A DNA stretch of 64,000 nt from an uncultured Candidatus Thioglobus sp. (lineage in GTDB: Bacteria > Pseudomonadota > Gammaproteobacteria > PS1 > Pseudothioglobaceae): contig CAJJCX010000001.1 in assembly GCA_905182815.1 (NCBI GenBank), positions 248,001-312,000 on the forward strand, given 5' to 3'. The position numbers were made by a program, and so were the translations under genes. Each line of letters starts with the position of its first letter. Position 1 is the stretch's first letter. Positions 20,073 through 28,912 of this stretch are shown in pieces. The notes beneath the pieces were generated by a model, which saw only the letters and a program-made list of their open reading frames with translations, searched no databases and was not told the origin of the DNA.

Positions 20073-21784
20073 GTAAAGCTAACAAGCGTCGATCATCGAA
20101 TTGGTATGGAAAAATGGATAAAGATGGTTTTATCCATCGCAGCTGGATGAAAAGCCAAGGATTCCCAGACCATGTTTTCGATGGACGCCCAATAATTGGT
20201 ATATGCAATACTTGGTCTGAGTTAACCCCATGTAATGCAGGTTTAAGAACTTTAGCTGAAGGCGTTAAGAGGGGTGTTTGGGAGGCAGGAGGTCTGCCAC
20301 TTGAGTTCCCTGTAATGTCATTAGGTGAAACCCAAATGAAACCAACCGCAATGCTTTTTCGAAATCTTTTATCTATGGATGTCGAGGAAAGTATTCGCGC
20401 TTATGGAATTGATGGCGTTGTTTTACTAGGCGGCTGTGATAAAACTACCCCAGGACAATTAATGGGTGCAGCAAGTGTCGATTTGCCGACAATTGTTGTT
20501 TCTTCTGGCCCAATGCTTAATGGTAAATATAAAGGCCAAGATATTGGTTCTGGAACTGATGTTTGGCGCTTTTCTGAAGACGTTAGAGCTGGTGATATGT
20601 CTTTACAAGATTTTATGTCTGCTGAGACAGGAATGAGCCGCTCATCTGGGGTTTGCATGACAATGGGGACTGCATCCACAATGGCAAGCTTGGTTGAAGG
20701 GATGGGCTTAAGTTTACCAACGAATGCGGCTATTCCAGCCGTTGATGCAAGGAGAATGGCTCTTGCGCATATGACAGGAAAGCGCATCGTAGAAATGGTG
20801 GAAGAGGGTTTGAACTTATCTAAAGTTTTAACAAAAGAGAGCTTTCAAAATGCGATTACATTGAACAGCGCAGTTGGCGGTTCAACGAATTCAGTAATTC
20901 ACTTGTTGGCTTTAGCGGGAAGAGCTGAAATTGAACTTACTTTGGAGGACTTTGAGAAAGCGGCAGATATACCGCTTCTTGTTAATTGTATGCCTTCAGG
21001 TAAGTATCTAATGGAAGATTTTTGTTATGCAGGAGGAGTTCCTGCAGTATTGGAGCAAATTAAGAATCATATAAAACCTGCTAATACGATTTTAAATAAA
21101 GACATAACTAATTACTTTAAAGGCGCTGAAACATTCAATGAGGACGTCATTCGGCCAATAAATAACCCACTGAAGCCTGCTGCAGGTTTAAAAGTCTTGA
21201 GAGGGAATTTAGCTCCAAATGGAGCAATTATTAAACCAGCTGCTGCAACAGAAGAGTTGTTAAAGCACGAAGGTTTGGCTTATGTATTTGAAGACATTGA
21301 AGATCTAAAGGCTAATATTGATAGACCTGACCTTCCAGTAACAAAAGACTCTATTCTAGTTTTAAAGGGGTGTGGGCCAAAGGGCTATCCAGGAATGCCT
21401 GAGGTTGGTAATATGCCAATACCAAAGGTATTAATTGAGCAAGGTGTTCGAGATATGATACGTATTTCAGATGCTCGAATGTCAGGCACTGCCTTTGGAA
21501 CTATAGTGCTTCATGTGTCTCCTGAGGCAAATGTAGGTGGCCCTATTTCAATAGTTGAGACTGGTGACCTTATTCGGCTTGATGCTTTTAATGGAGTGCT
21601 TGAGCTTTTAGTTGCAGAGTCTGAAATTGATAAACGTCTTAAGGCAAGGAAAGAGCCAAAAGTAAATTACACCCGTGGATACGCAAAACTTTATATTGAT
21701 CATGTCATGCAAGCTGACAAAGGTGCAGACTTAGACTTCCTAGTAGGCAAAGACACTCGCCTTCCAACACGAGAATCTCATTAA
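20069..21784 (+). CDS. IlvD/EDD-family sugar-acid dehydratase, probable galactonate dehydratase
   Basis: Probably dehydrates D-galactonate to 2-keto-3-deoxygalactonate. The 571-residue protein belongs to the Fe-S IlvD/EDD superfamily, pentonate/hexonate branch, with Cys in SELTPCN (about residue 55), GGCDKTTPG (about 123) and SSGVCMTMGTAS (about 196) as cluster ligands, plus FHRSWMK near the N-terminus as in L-arabinonate dehydratases. The start overlaps alpha-galactosidase by four bases (ATGA). The dgoK/dgoA neighbours indicate a galactonate role, where enteric bacteria use the unrelated enolase-family DgoD. L-arabinonate, D-fuconate or xylonate are alternatives. Confidence 0.85.
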   Translation: MSKANKRRSSNWYGKMDKDGFIHRSWMKSQGFPDHVFDGRPIIGICNTWSELTPCNAGLRTLAEGVKRGVWEAGGLPLEFPVMSLGETQMKPTAMLFRNLLSMDVEESIRAYGIDGVVLLGGCDKTTPGQLMGAASVDLPTIVVSSGPMLNGKYKGQDIGSGTDVWRFSEDVRAGDMSLQDFMSAETGMSRSSGVCMTMGTASTMASLVEGMGLSLPTNAAIPAVDARRMALAHMTGKRIVEMVEEGLNLSKVLTKESFQNAITLNSAVGGSTNSVIHLLALAGRAEIELTLEDFEKAADIPLLVNCMPSGKYLMEDFCYAGGVPAVLEQIKNHIKPANTILNKDITNYFKGAETFNEDVIRPINNPLKPAAGLKVLRGNLAPNGAIIKPAAATEELLKHEGLAYVFEDIEDLKANIDRPDLPVTKDSILVLKGCGPKGYPGMPEVGNMPIPKVLIEQGVRDMIRISDARMSGTAFGTIVLHVSPEANVGGPISIVETGDLIRLDAFNGVLELLVAESEIDKRLKARKEPKVNYTRGYAKLYIDHVMQADKGADLDFLVGKDTRLPTRESH

Positions 21785-22554
21785 TGAATAATTACGCAAT
21801 TTTTAAAGATTTAGAGGATGCTTCAGTTTTTATAACTGGAGGCGGCTCAGGAATAGGGGCTTCATTGACAGAAGGCTTTTTAGCTCAAGGCGCTAAAGTT
21901 GCCTTTGTACAGAGATCAGATTGTGATGAATTTCTAGATGAAATTTCCTCAAAATATAAATATAATCCCTTATTTATTAAATGTGATATTACTGATATTG
22001 ATGCTCTAAAGTCTGCAATTTCAGATGCTAGCAAGGCTAATGGTGGAATTAATGTGCTTATAAATAATGCCGCTAATGACACACGCCACACCCTTGCTGC
22101 CATGACTACAGAAGAATGGGATCAGTCAATTAATATCAATCTAAGACCTCATTTCTTTACAGCACAGGCTGTGGCGCCTTTTATGAGAACTCAAGGTGGC
22201 GGCAGTATTATTAATTTTTCATCAAACTCTTACATGATGGGCAATGCAGGCTTGCCTGCTTATGTTACTTCTAAAGCTGGAATTACAGGTCTAACAAGAA
22301 GTTTAGCGAGAGAGCTTGGCGCTGATGGCATTAGAGTGAACACACTAATCCCAGGTTGGGTTTTAACTGAAAGACAGCTAAAGCTGTGGGCAAATGAAAA
22401 AGATTTAGCAATTCACATGGATAAACAATGCATTAAGGAACACTTATTGCCTAACGATTTAATTGACTCCACTTTATTTTTAGCTTCGAATGCATCACGA
22501 ATGATGACTGGCCAAGCTTTAGTGATTGATGGCGGCGTAGTAGTTACAGGATAA
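21784..22554 (+). CDS. SDR dehydrogenase, probable D-galactose 1-dehydrogenase
   Basis: Likely oxidises D-galactose to galactonolactone with NAD(P). The 256-residue short-chain dehydrogenase has the nucleotide motif TGGGSGIG near residues 19-26, NNAAND near 95-100, catalytic Ser in INFSSNS and YxxxK (YVTSK, about residues 160-164). The C-terminal VIDGGVVVTG is usual for the family. It shares one base with the dehydratase stop (TAATG) and precedes dgoK by seven bases. The sugar specificity is inferred from the pathway; arabinose or fucose activity cannot be excluded. Confidence 0.85.
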   Translation: MNNYAIFKDLEDASVFITGGGSGIGASLTEGFLAQGAKVAFVQRSDCDEFLDEISSKYKYNPLFIKCDITDIDALKSAISDASKANGGINVLINNAANDTRHTLAAMTTEEWDQSININLRPHFFTAQAVAPFMRTQGGGSIINFSSNSYMMGNAGLPAYVTSKAGITGLTRSLARELGADGIRVNTLIPGWVLTERQLKLWANEKDLAIHMDKQCIKEHLLPNDLIDSTLFLASNASRMMTGQALVIDGGVVVTG

Positions 22555-22561
22555 AAAAATA

Positions 22562-23473
22562 ATGAGAGATATTAAAGCTAAATGGATTGCTGCAGATTGG
22601 GGGACAACCCATATGCGCGCTTGGGCTATTGACGAAAAAGGCGAAGTTCTTGCTTATAGTGAGTCGAATGAAGGCATGAAAGATCTCCAGCAGAATGAGT
22701 TTGAGCCAGTATTATTGCGTCTTATTGAAAGCTGGCTTGATAGCGAAAAAGTAACATCTGTTATGGCTTGTGGAATGGTTGGTGCTCGTCAAGGGTGGGT
22801 TGAAACACCGTATTTAAAGACTCCATGCGTTCCTATCGATAAAACTCAACTTACGGTTGCCAGTACTAAGGATCCACGGATACAAGTTAACCTAGTTCCG
22901 GGAGTAATGCAGCATAAGCCTGCAGATATTATGAGGGGTGAAGAAACCCAAATTGCTGGATTTATTAAAGAAAATCCAAGCTTTGATGGTATTGTTTGCC
23001 TTCCTGGTACGCATACAAAATGGGTAAATGTAAGGGCAGGTCAAATAGAAAAATTTAGAACTTTTATGACGGGTGAGCTTTTTGGCGTAATTTCTAACAA
23101 CACTTTAATTAAGCACTCAATTGAGTCAGAAGGGTGGGATCAAGTTAGTTTTGATAACGGAGTTATCAAGGGTTTTGACAACCCAGGTCTAATTGCTTCG
23201 GATCTTTTTTCATTACGATCTGAATCAATAGTTAATGATTTAGATTCTAACTCTGCAAGAGCAACTCTTTCTGGATTACTATTAGGAGTTGAGCTCAACG
23301 GGGCAAAAAATTACTGGAAAGATAAAAATGTCATCCTTATTGGCTCTGAGCTTCTAACTAATAATTATCAAAAAGGATTAAAAATACTTGGTGGTAAAAG
23401 TCTTCCTTTCAGCCTTGAGGCTGCGACATTATCAGGACTGACCTCTGCTTATATGGAGTTGCACTCTGAATAA
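22562..23473 (+). CDS. dgoK: 2-dehydro-3-deoxygalactonokinase
   Basis: Phosphorylates 2-keto-3-deoxygalactonate at O6. The 303-residue protein has the DgoK hallmarks AADWGTTHMRAW (residues 10-21, phosphate-1 loop), ACGMVGARQGWVETPY near 76, MRGEETQIAGF near 125 and CLPGTHTKWV near 149. It sits between the SDR gene and dgoA within one tightly packed operon. It is the best sequence marker that this operon is a De Ley-Doudoroff galactose route. Confidence 0.93.
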   Translation: MRDIKAKWIAADWGTTHMRAWAIDEKGEVLAYSESNEGMKDLQQNEFEPVLLRLIESWLDSEKVTSVMACGMVGARQGWVETPYLKTPCVPIDKTQLTVASTKDPRIQVNLVPGVMQHKPADIMRGEETQIAGFIKENPSFDGIVCLPGTHTKWVNVRAGQIEKFRTFMTGELFGVISNNTLIKHSIESEGWDQVSFDNGVIKGFDNPGLIASDLFSLRSESIVNDLDSNSARATLSGLLLGVELNGAKNYWKDKNVILIGSELLTNNYQKGLKILGGKSLPFSLEAATLSGLTSAYMELHSE

Positions 23474-23483
23474 GAGTAAGAAT

Positions 23484-24086
23484 ATGAATAGAAATATAAT
23501 TGCTATATTACGAGGTGTTAAACCAAAAGAGGTTCTTGATATAGCTCATGTTATTGTTAAAGCCGGAATAAGCCAAGTCGAAGTGCCTCTTAATTCACCT
23601 AGTGCTTTTGAAAGTATTGAGCTGCTTCGTGATGAATTTGAAGGATCAATTCAATTTGGTGCTGGAACAGTAACAGATATAAAGCAGGTTGAAGTCCTTG
23701 CTAAAATTGGTGTAAATTTTATTGTTTCGCCTAATTTTAATCCTGATGTTGTTAAAGCAACTAAAGAGGCAAATATATTGAGCTATCCAGGAGTTATAAC
23801 TCCAACAGAGTGCTTCTCTGCAATACATTGTGGAGCTGATGGTTTGAAGTTTTTTCCAGCCTCTCTTATTGGAGAAGACAATTTAATCGCATTAAAGGCT
23901 GTTTTGCCATCAGATATGCCTCTTTTCATGGTTGGCGGTGTTGGTCCAAAAAACTTTTCATCTTGGATCAAAGCCGGTGCTACTGGTTTTGGAATAGGCT
24001 CAGGGTTATACAAGGCTGGCGAATCCCCAAACATAGTTTCTAAGAAGGCTGAGTCGATTGTTTTGGCTTATGATGAAGCGCAATAA
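23484..24086 (+). CDS. dgoA: 2-dehydro-3-deoxy-6-phosphogalactonate aldolase
   Basis: Splits KDPGal to pyruvate and glyceraldehyde 3-phosphate. The 200-residue class I aldolase of the KDPG/KDPGal family has IAILRGVKPKEV near the N-terminus, QVEVPLNSP near 32-40 (catalytic Glu), GAGTVTD near 58-64 and the Schiff-base Lys in DGLKFFPASL near residue 121. The lactonase gene begins on the last base of its stop. Confidence 0.93.
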   Translation: MNRNIIAILRGVKPKEVLDIAHVIVKAGISQVEVPLNSPSAFESIELLRDEFEGSIQFGAGTVTDIKQVEVLAKIGVNFIVSPNFNPDVVKATKEANILSYPGVITPTECFSAIHCGADGLKFFPASLIGEDNLIALKAVLPSDMPLFMVGGVGPKNFSSWIKAGATGFGIGSGLYKAGESPNIVSKKAESIVLAYDEAQ

Positions 24087-24949
24087 TGATAAGTGACTAT
24101 CTTCCCTTAGATTCGTCTGATTTGGGTGAAGGCCCATTATGGCATCCAAAACTAAAGTCTCTATTCTGGTTTGATATAAATTCCTTTAAGATGCATAACT
24201 GGAATAACTCTAAACTTAAAACTTGGGTATTTTCTGAGCCAGTTTCGGCTGCAGGATGGATTGATGAGGAGCATTTAATGGTTGCGACTGCATCCTCATT
24301 AACTAAACTTACCTTAGCAACTGATGAAAGAGAGGTGATCGTTGATTTAGAGGCTGATATGGTTCACACCCGATCAAATGATGGGCGCGCTGATCCATGG
24401 GGCGGTTTTTGGATTAGTACAATGGGACTTAATGCGGAAGCAGATGCTGGTTCTATTTATCGCTTCTATAAAGGTGAGCTAAGACAGTTACACCAGAATA
24501 TTACAATCCCTAATAGCATTTGCTTTTCCCCAGATAAAAAGTTTGGATATTTTGCAGATACACGTAAACAGAAAATTTGGAAGCAGAAATTAGATGAATC
24601 TAATGGCTGGCCTGCTCATGAGCCAGTTATTTTTGTTGATCTGGAGCCTCAAGGTCTTCGTCCTGATGGCTCAGTATGTGATAGTGAGGGATTTCTATGG
24701 AATGCGCAGTATGGCGCCTCTAGGCTGGCAAGATATAGTTCTAATGGTCAATTAGATCAAGTAGTTAACTTTCCAGTTTCCCAGGTTACTTGTCCTGCTT
24801 TTGGCGGCGACTCATTAAATACTATTTATACTACTTCGGCCTATCAGAATTTAAATAATGAAAATTTAAAAGTTGAGCCTTTAGCTGGTAAAGTATTTTA
24901 TTTTCAATCAGAGATAACTGGTTTAGCTGAATATCAAGTTAAATTATGA
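24086..24949 (+). CDS. SMP-30/gluconolactonase-family sugar lactonase
   Basis: Likely opens galactono-1,5-lactone to galactonate, the step between the SDR and the dehydratase. The 287-residue six-bladed propeller protein has LGEGPLWHP near residues 11-19 (metal Glu), RSNDGRADPWGGFW near 94-107, ITIPNSICFSPD near 136-147 (Asn ligand) and LRPDGSVCDSEGFLWNA near 190-206 (Asp ligand). Together with its neighbours it completes the oxidative pathway from free galactose to central metabolism. Confidence 0.9.
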   Translation: MISDYLPLDSSDLGEGPLWHPKLKSLFWFDINSFKMHNWNNSKLKTWVFSEPVSAAGWIDEEHLMVATASSLTKLTLATDEREVIVDLEADMVHTRSNDGRADPWGGFWISTMGLNAEADAGSIYRFYKGELRQLHQNITIPNSICFSPDKKFGYFADTRKQKIWKQKLDESNGWPAHEPVIFVDLEPQGLRPDGSVCDSEGFLWNAQYGASRLARYSSNGQLDQVVNFPVSQVTCPAFGGDSLNTIYTTSAYQNLNNENLKVEPLAGKVFYFQSEITGLAEYQVKL

Positions 24950-24956
24950 GAATACT

Positions 24957-26859
24957 ATGATTCCAAAACTAGGAAGTTGTTATTATCCAGAACATTGGTC
25001 AGAGACTCAATGGGAAAAAGATGCTAAGGATATGATAGAGTCAGGCTTAACTTGGGTTCGAATAGGTGAATTTGCCTGGAGCCGATTAGAGCCTGAAGAG
25101 GGTGCTCAAAATTTTAAATGGCTTGACCAAGCTATTGAAGTATTAGGAAATGCTGGATTGAATGTGGTTATGAGCACTCCAACTGCAGCTCCTCCAAGGT
25201 GGGTTGTAGATAAATGGCCGGATATGCTACTAGTTGATTCTGATGGACGTTCTCGTAAATTTGGCTCAAGAAGACACTACTGTTTCTCTCATCAAGGCTA
25301 TCTCCAGGAGTCATCAAGGATTACAAGGCTTGTTGCAGAGCGATATGGAAAAAACTCCTTATATTAAAGCATGGCAATTAGATAATGAATATGGATGTCA
25401 CGACACTACGTTGTCTTTTAGTACTTCATCAGAAAGCTCGTTTAAACTTTGGTTATCTAATAAATATAAGACGATTGAAAATCTTAATGAGTCTTGGAGT
25501 AATGTTTTCTGGTCGATGGAATATAATAGTTTTGAGCAAATTGATTTACCAAATTTAACCGTTACTGATGCGAATCCAATTCATGAATTAGACTTCAGAA
25601 GGTTTAGCTCTGAGCAAGTAGTTAAGTTTAACCGCGCCCAAGTTTTAATAATGCGCGAACATACAAAAATGCCACTTATTCATAACTATATGGGAAAAAT
25701 TACAGATTTTGATCATTATGAAGTAGGTAATGATTTAGATATTGCTAGTTGGGATAGCTATCCTTTGGGCTTTTTAGAAGATCGATCGACTCAAAATGAA
25801 GACTTTAAACTTAAATTTATGCGCTTTGGAGATCCTGATTTTCAGGCATTTCATCATGACCTATACAGGACTGTTGGGCGCGGCCGTTGGTGGGTAATGG
25901 AGCAGCAACCAGGACCTGTGAATTGGGCTCCTTACAACCCTGAACCTGCTCGTGGAGCGGTTAGGCTTTGGTCTTGGGAGGCCATTGCTCATGGCGCAGA
26001 AGTGGTAAGTTATTTTCGCTGGAGACAGGCTCCTTTTGCTCAGGAACAAATGCACGCTGGCCTGCAAAGACCTGATGGTGAAAGCGCACCCGGTTTAACT
26101 CAAGCTTCTCAAGTTAATTCTGAGTTAAAAGAATTTGATGGCATTCAGCAAGTTCAATCAAAGGTCGCTATAATTTTTGATTATGAAAGCTGTTGGGCAT
26201 GGGAAATTCAGCCTCAAGGTAAAGACTTTAGTTATTTTGAATTAGTTTATGAATACTATAAGGCTCTTCGAAGCCTTGGTTTATCAGTTGATATACTCCC
26301 TCCAAATCAAAAAGATTTAACTGGATATAAAATTGTACTTGCTCCTGGATTAATGCATTTTGATACAGATCTTAAGGCGGCAATTGAATCCTTTGAAGGC
26401 GTTTTAATTTCAGGTCCAAGATCTGGCTCAAAAACATTAGATATGGCTATTCCAAAAGACTTACCACCAGAAGTTCCTGGCGTTGTTGGCACCGTTGCTA
26501 GTGTTGAGTCTTTGAGGCCAAATGCCAGTATTTTAATTAAAGCTGGAGGTAGTTTTAATCGCTGGATGGAAACTTTAGTAGATTGTGATAATGTTATTGA
26601 GGAATGTGAGGATGGCCGTCCAGCACTCATTGGACAAACAAATAGACTATATTTAACGGGTTGGGGTAATCAGGAGGCGTTAACAAGAATATTTAGGGAT
26701 GCTTGTTTATCTCAAAATATTTCTACAATGGATCTGCCTGATTGCGTTAGAGTTCGTGAAACACATAAACATCGATTTTGGTTCAACTACAGTGAGAAAG
26801 AAACGAATGTCAGTTCAGTTAGTCTTCCTCCTTCTGGGGTTTTCTGGGAACCTCTTTAA
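24957..26859 (+). pseudogene. Beta-galactosidase, GH42 (one single-base frameshift as read; probably intact)
   Basis: Removes beta-linked galactose from imported oligosaccharide. GH42 motifs are present: LGSCYYPEHWSETQW at the start, AWQLDNEYGCHDT (acid/base Glu near residue 141) and WWVMEQQPGPVNWAP (nucleophile Glu near 315). The frame breaks at about 25356, where AACTCCTTAT should read AACCCTTAT, restoring GKNPYIKAWQLDNEYG. Removing the extra T gives 633 residues, close to family length. No signal peptide, so intracellular. It ends seven bases from the convergent ATPase gene. Confidence 0.88.
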
Positions 26860-26865
26860 GAAAGG

Positions 26866-27924
26866 TTATTTGACTCGAAGTTCGGTTTTAGGGTCAAAAA
26901 ATAGGGCTGAAGTTGTGTTTGCTTCTATTCCAACTTTTGATCCTGTTAAGGGCAATTTTTCCTCTCTTGACTCTACAACCACTCTTTCACCACTCAAGGT
27001 TTTTAAGTAAACATACGAAATGTCTCCAAGAGCTTCAGTGAATTCTACTTCAAGATCTCCTGACTTAGTGAGCTTTAATTGCTGAGGCCTTAATCCTACA
27101 ATTAACTCTGACTTAGATGAGGCAACTGCTTTACTTACTTTGATTTTTGAGGACTTAAGATTAGGTATTGTTAGCTTTGAATCAACAATATTTCCTTTTA
27201 AAAAATTGATTGTTGGTGAGCCAATAAAGCCTGCAACAAAAATATTTTGTGGATCTTCATATAACTCTAATGGTTTACCTACTTGCTGAATTAAACCCTC
27301 TTTTAGAACGACTATTTTATCGGCGAGCGTCATTGCTTCTACTTGGTCATGGGTGACATAAATGATAGTTGTCCCTAGTTCACGATGAAGACGAGAGATT
27401 TCAACGCGCATTTCAACCCTAAGTTCCGCATCAAGATTTGATAAAGGCTCATCAAATAAAAATACTTCTGGACCCCTTACAATTGACCTTCCAATGGCAA
27501 CTCTTTGTCTTTGTCCACCTGACAAGGTTTTAGGCTTTCTATCCATGTAATCTTCAAGGTGCAAAATACTCGCAGCATCATTAACTTTCTTGTTAATTTC
27601 ATCAGTAGGAACTTTTGTCATTTTAAGACCAAAGCCCATATTTTCTCTAACCGTCATATGTGGATATAAAGCGTAAGATTGAAAAACCATTGCAATACCC
27701 CTGTCCGCTGGATGCATGGTAGTGACATCTTTATCACCAATATGAATCTCACCAGTGGTTACTTCTTCAAGGCCAGAGATCATTCTGAGTAATGTTGATT
27801 TTCCACAACCTGATGGCCCAACAAAAACACAAAATTCACCGTCCTCGATTTCTAAATCAATTCCATGGATAACTTGCAATTTATCGTATTTCTTTGTCGC
27901 TTTAGATATCTTTAATGATGCCAT
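26866..27924 (-). CDS. Sugar ABC transporter ATPase (MalK/UgpC type)
   Basis: Probable energy subunit for the galactoside permeases at 16253-17991, whose operon lacks an ATPase. The 352-residue protein has Walker A GPSGCGKST (residues 36-44), Q-loop VFQSYALYPHM, signature LSGGQRQR, Walker B VFLFDEPLSNLD and switch His in YVTHDQ. A C-terminal OB/TOBE domain follows from about residue 235. It is 18 bases downstream of the IclR-type gene, so regulator and ATPase are co-transcribed. MalK-type ATPases can be shared between importers. Confidence 0.92.
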   Translation of the reverse strand: MASLKISKATKKYDKLQVIHGIDLEIEDGEFCVFVGPSGCGKSTLLRMISGLEEVTTGEIHIGDKDVTTMHPADRGIAMVFQSYALYPHMTVRENMGFGLKMTKVPTDEINKKVNDAASILHLEDYMDRKPKTLSGGQRQRVAIGRSIVRGPEVFLFDEPLSNLDAELRVEMRVEISRLHRELGTTIIYVTHDQVEAMTLADKIVVLKEGLIQQVGKPLELYEDPQNIFVAGFIGSPTINFLKGNIVDSKLTIPNLKSSKIKVSKAVASSKSELIVGLRPQQLKLTKSGDLEVEFTEALGDISYVYLKTLSGERVVVESREEKLPLTGSKVGIEANTTSALFFDPKTELRVK

Positions 27925-27942
27925 ATCAAAGGTGTCCTTATA

Positions 27943-28732
27943 TTAGTTGTTTTGTTCAGGAAAATTCCATGCACCAGCTTCTTTCCCAATTAGTTCTGAG
28001 GTCTTAAGTAGTTGAGGCTTGAATTCTTGAAGGCTCTCTAAGCTGTGAATGTCAATTGAGCTGGTGATTGATAAGCCGCCAATCACTCTCCCTTTTGAAG
28101 ACAAAATAGGAGACGAAATACAAATAATTTTTACTTCATGCTCCTGTTTATCAAAGGCTATTCCTTGCTTTTTTATTATAGTTAGTTCTTTGCGAAGCGC
28201 TTTTTCAGAGGTAATTGTAAAGTCAGTATATTTAAAGAATGCTTGTTTAGAAATAACTCTACTTAGCGCATCTTCATCTAAAAATGCCATCATTGCCTTT
28301 CCTACTCCAGTGCAGTATGCAGGGCCAACTTTGCCAGCTTGAGAGTACATTTCAATTGGTGAGCTAGGGTTTCTTTTGTCAACATACAATACTTGGCCAT
28401 TATCAAGCTGTGCCAAGTGAACGGTTTCACCAACTTTCTCAGACAATTCATCAATAAATGGAAGGGCTATCGGGGCGAGAGAGCTCTGAAGCCAGGCTGC
28501 GTGTGCCATACGAACCAACTTTAGTCCTAGCTTGTAGGTTTGCTCCTCATCATTGTAGCTCAGCATATCTTGATTCAGGAGGGTTTGGAGGAGTCTATAT
28601 AGGGTTGCCTTAGGATACTTGCTGGTTTTTAAAAGGCTTGAAAATCGAACTGGTGAGCCAATTTCTGCAACTTCATTTAAGAACATCTAATGCCTTACCA
28701 ACTGTTCCATCCCCTCGTTTCTCTGTTCCCAT
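27943..28732 (-). pseudogene. IclR-family transcriptional regulator (one single-base frameshift as read; probably intact)
   Basis: Likely regulator of the galactoside, glycerol and neighbouring ABC operons. The effector domain is complete: TVHLAQLDNGQVLYVDKR, YCTGVGKAMMAFL and GGLSITSSI. The open frame seems to begin at ATG 28686 inside the DNA-binding domain, but upstream in another frame stands MGTEKRGDGTVGKALDVL, the normal IclR N-terminus. Deleting one A from TTAAATG at about 28676 joins them (KALDVLNEVAEIG) and gives 262 residues from ATG 28732; ATG 28765 is an alternative start. The winged helix includes KYPKATLYRLLQTL. It is divergent from glpD, with a dyad operator between. Confidence 0.85.
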
Positions 28733-28808
28733 AGCTTTTCTAGATATTTTATTAAATATATTCATTACTTGCATGATCTGTTGTATATGATTAACAGCTC
28801 ATTTAGCG

Positions 28809-28838
28809 TTGATATAATTTTAGCAGATAATGTATACT
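28809..28838 (+). promoter_or_regulatory. Sigma70-like promoter of glpD
   Basis: TTGATA (28809-28814), an 18-base spacer and TATACT (28833-28838) inside TGTATACT. The dyad at 28870 lies about 25-40 bases downstream of the expected start, a position that would favour repression of glpD. Confidence 0.55.
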
Positions 28839-28869
28839 ATTTTGAATAAGTTTACAATAGTAGAACCAA

Positions 28870-28886
28870 GTTCCATTATTTGGAAA
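28870..28886. promoter_or_regulatory. IclR-type operator dyad between iclR and glpD
   Basis: GTTCCATTATTTGGAAA: TTCCA-N5-TGGAA, same arms and spacing as the dyad at 14772-14788. It sits between the divergent iclR and glpD genes, downstream of the glpD promoter. On the - strand a TAAAAT (28822-28817) lies 56 bases from its centre, the same spacing as at the two ABC operons, so it may also act on iclR. Confidence 0.6.
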
Positions 28887-28912
28887 AAGTTACTAAATAA
28901 AACATAAATTTA

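Noticed and set aside
20401-20787. 128-residue - strand open frame inside the IlvD/EDD dehydratase
   Set aside because: Antisense shadow of a strongly conserved gene, with Pro/Ser-rich translation and no supporting signals.
25234-25355. Independent start of a second GH42-like protein at 25234
   Set aside because: The N-terminal 40 residues from this start do not resemble GH42, while the upstream frame does up to base 25355. A single inserted base explains both.
26699-27010. + strand open frame spanning the end of GH42 and the convergent ATPase gene
   Set aside because: It is out of frame with GH42 and antisense to the ATPase; no ribosome site or domain.
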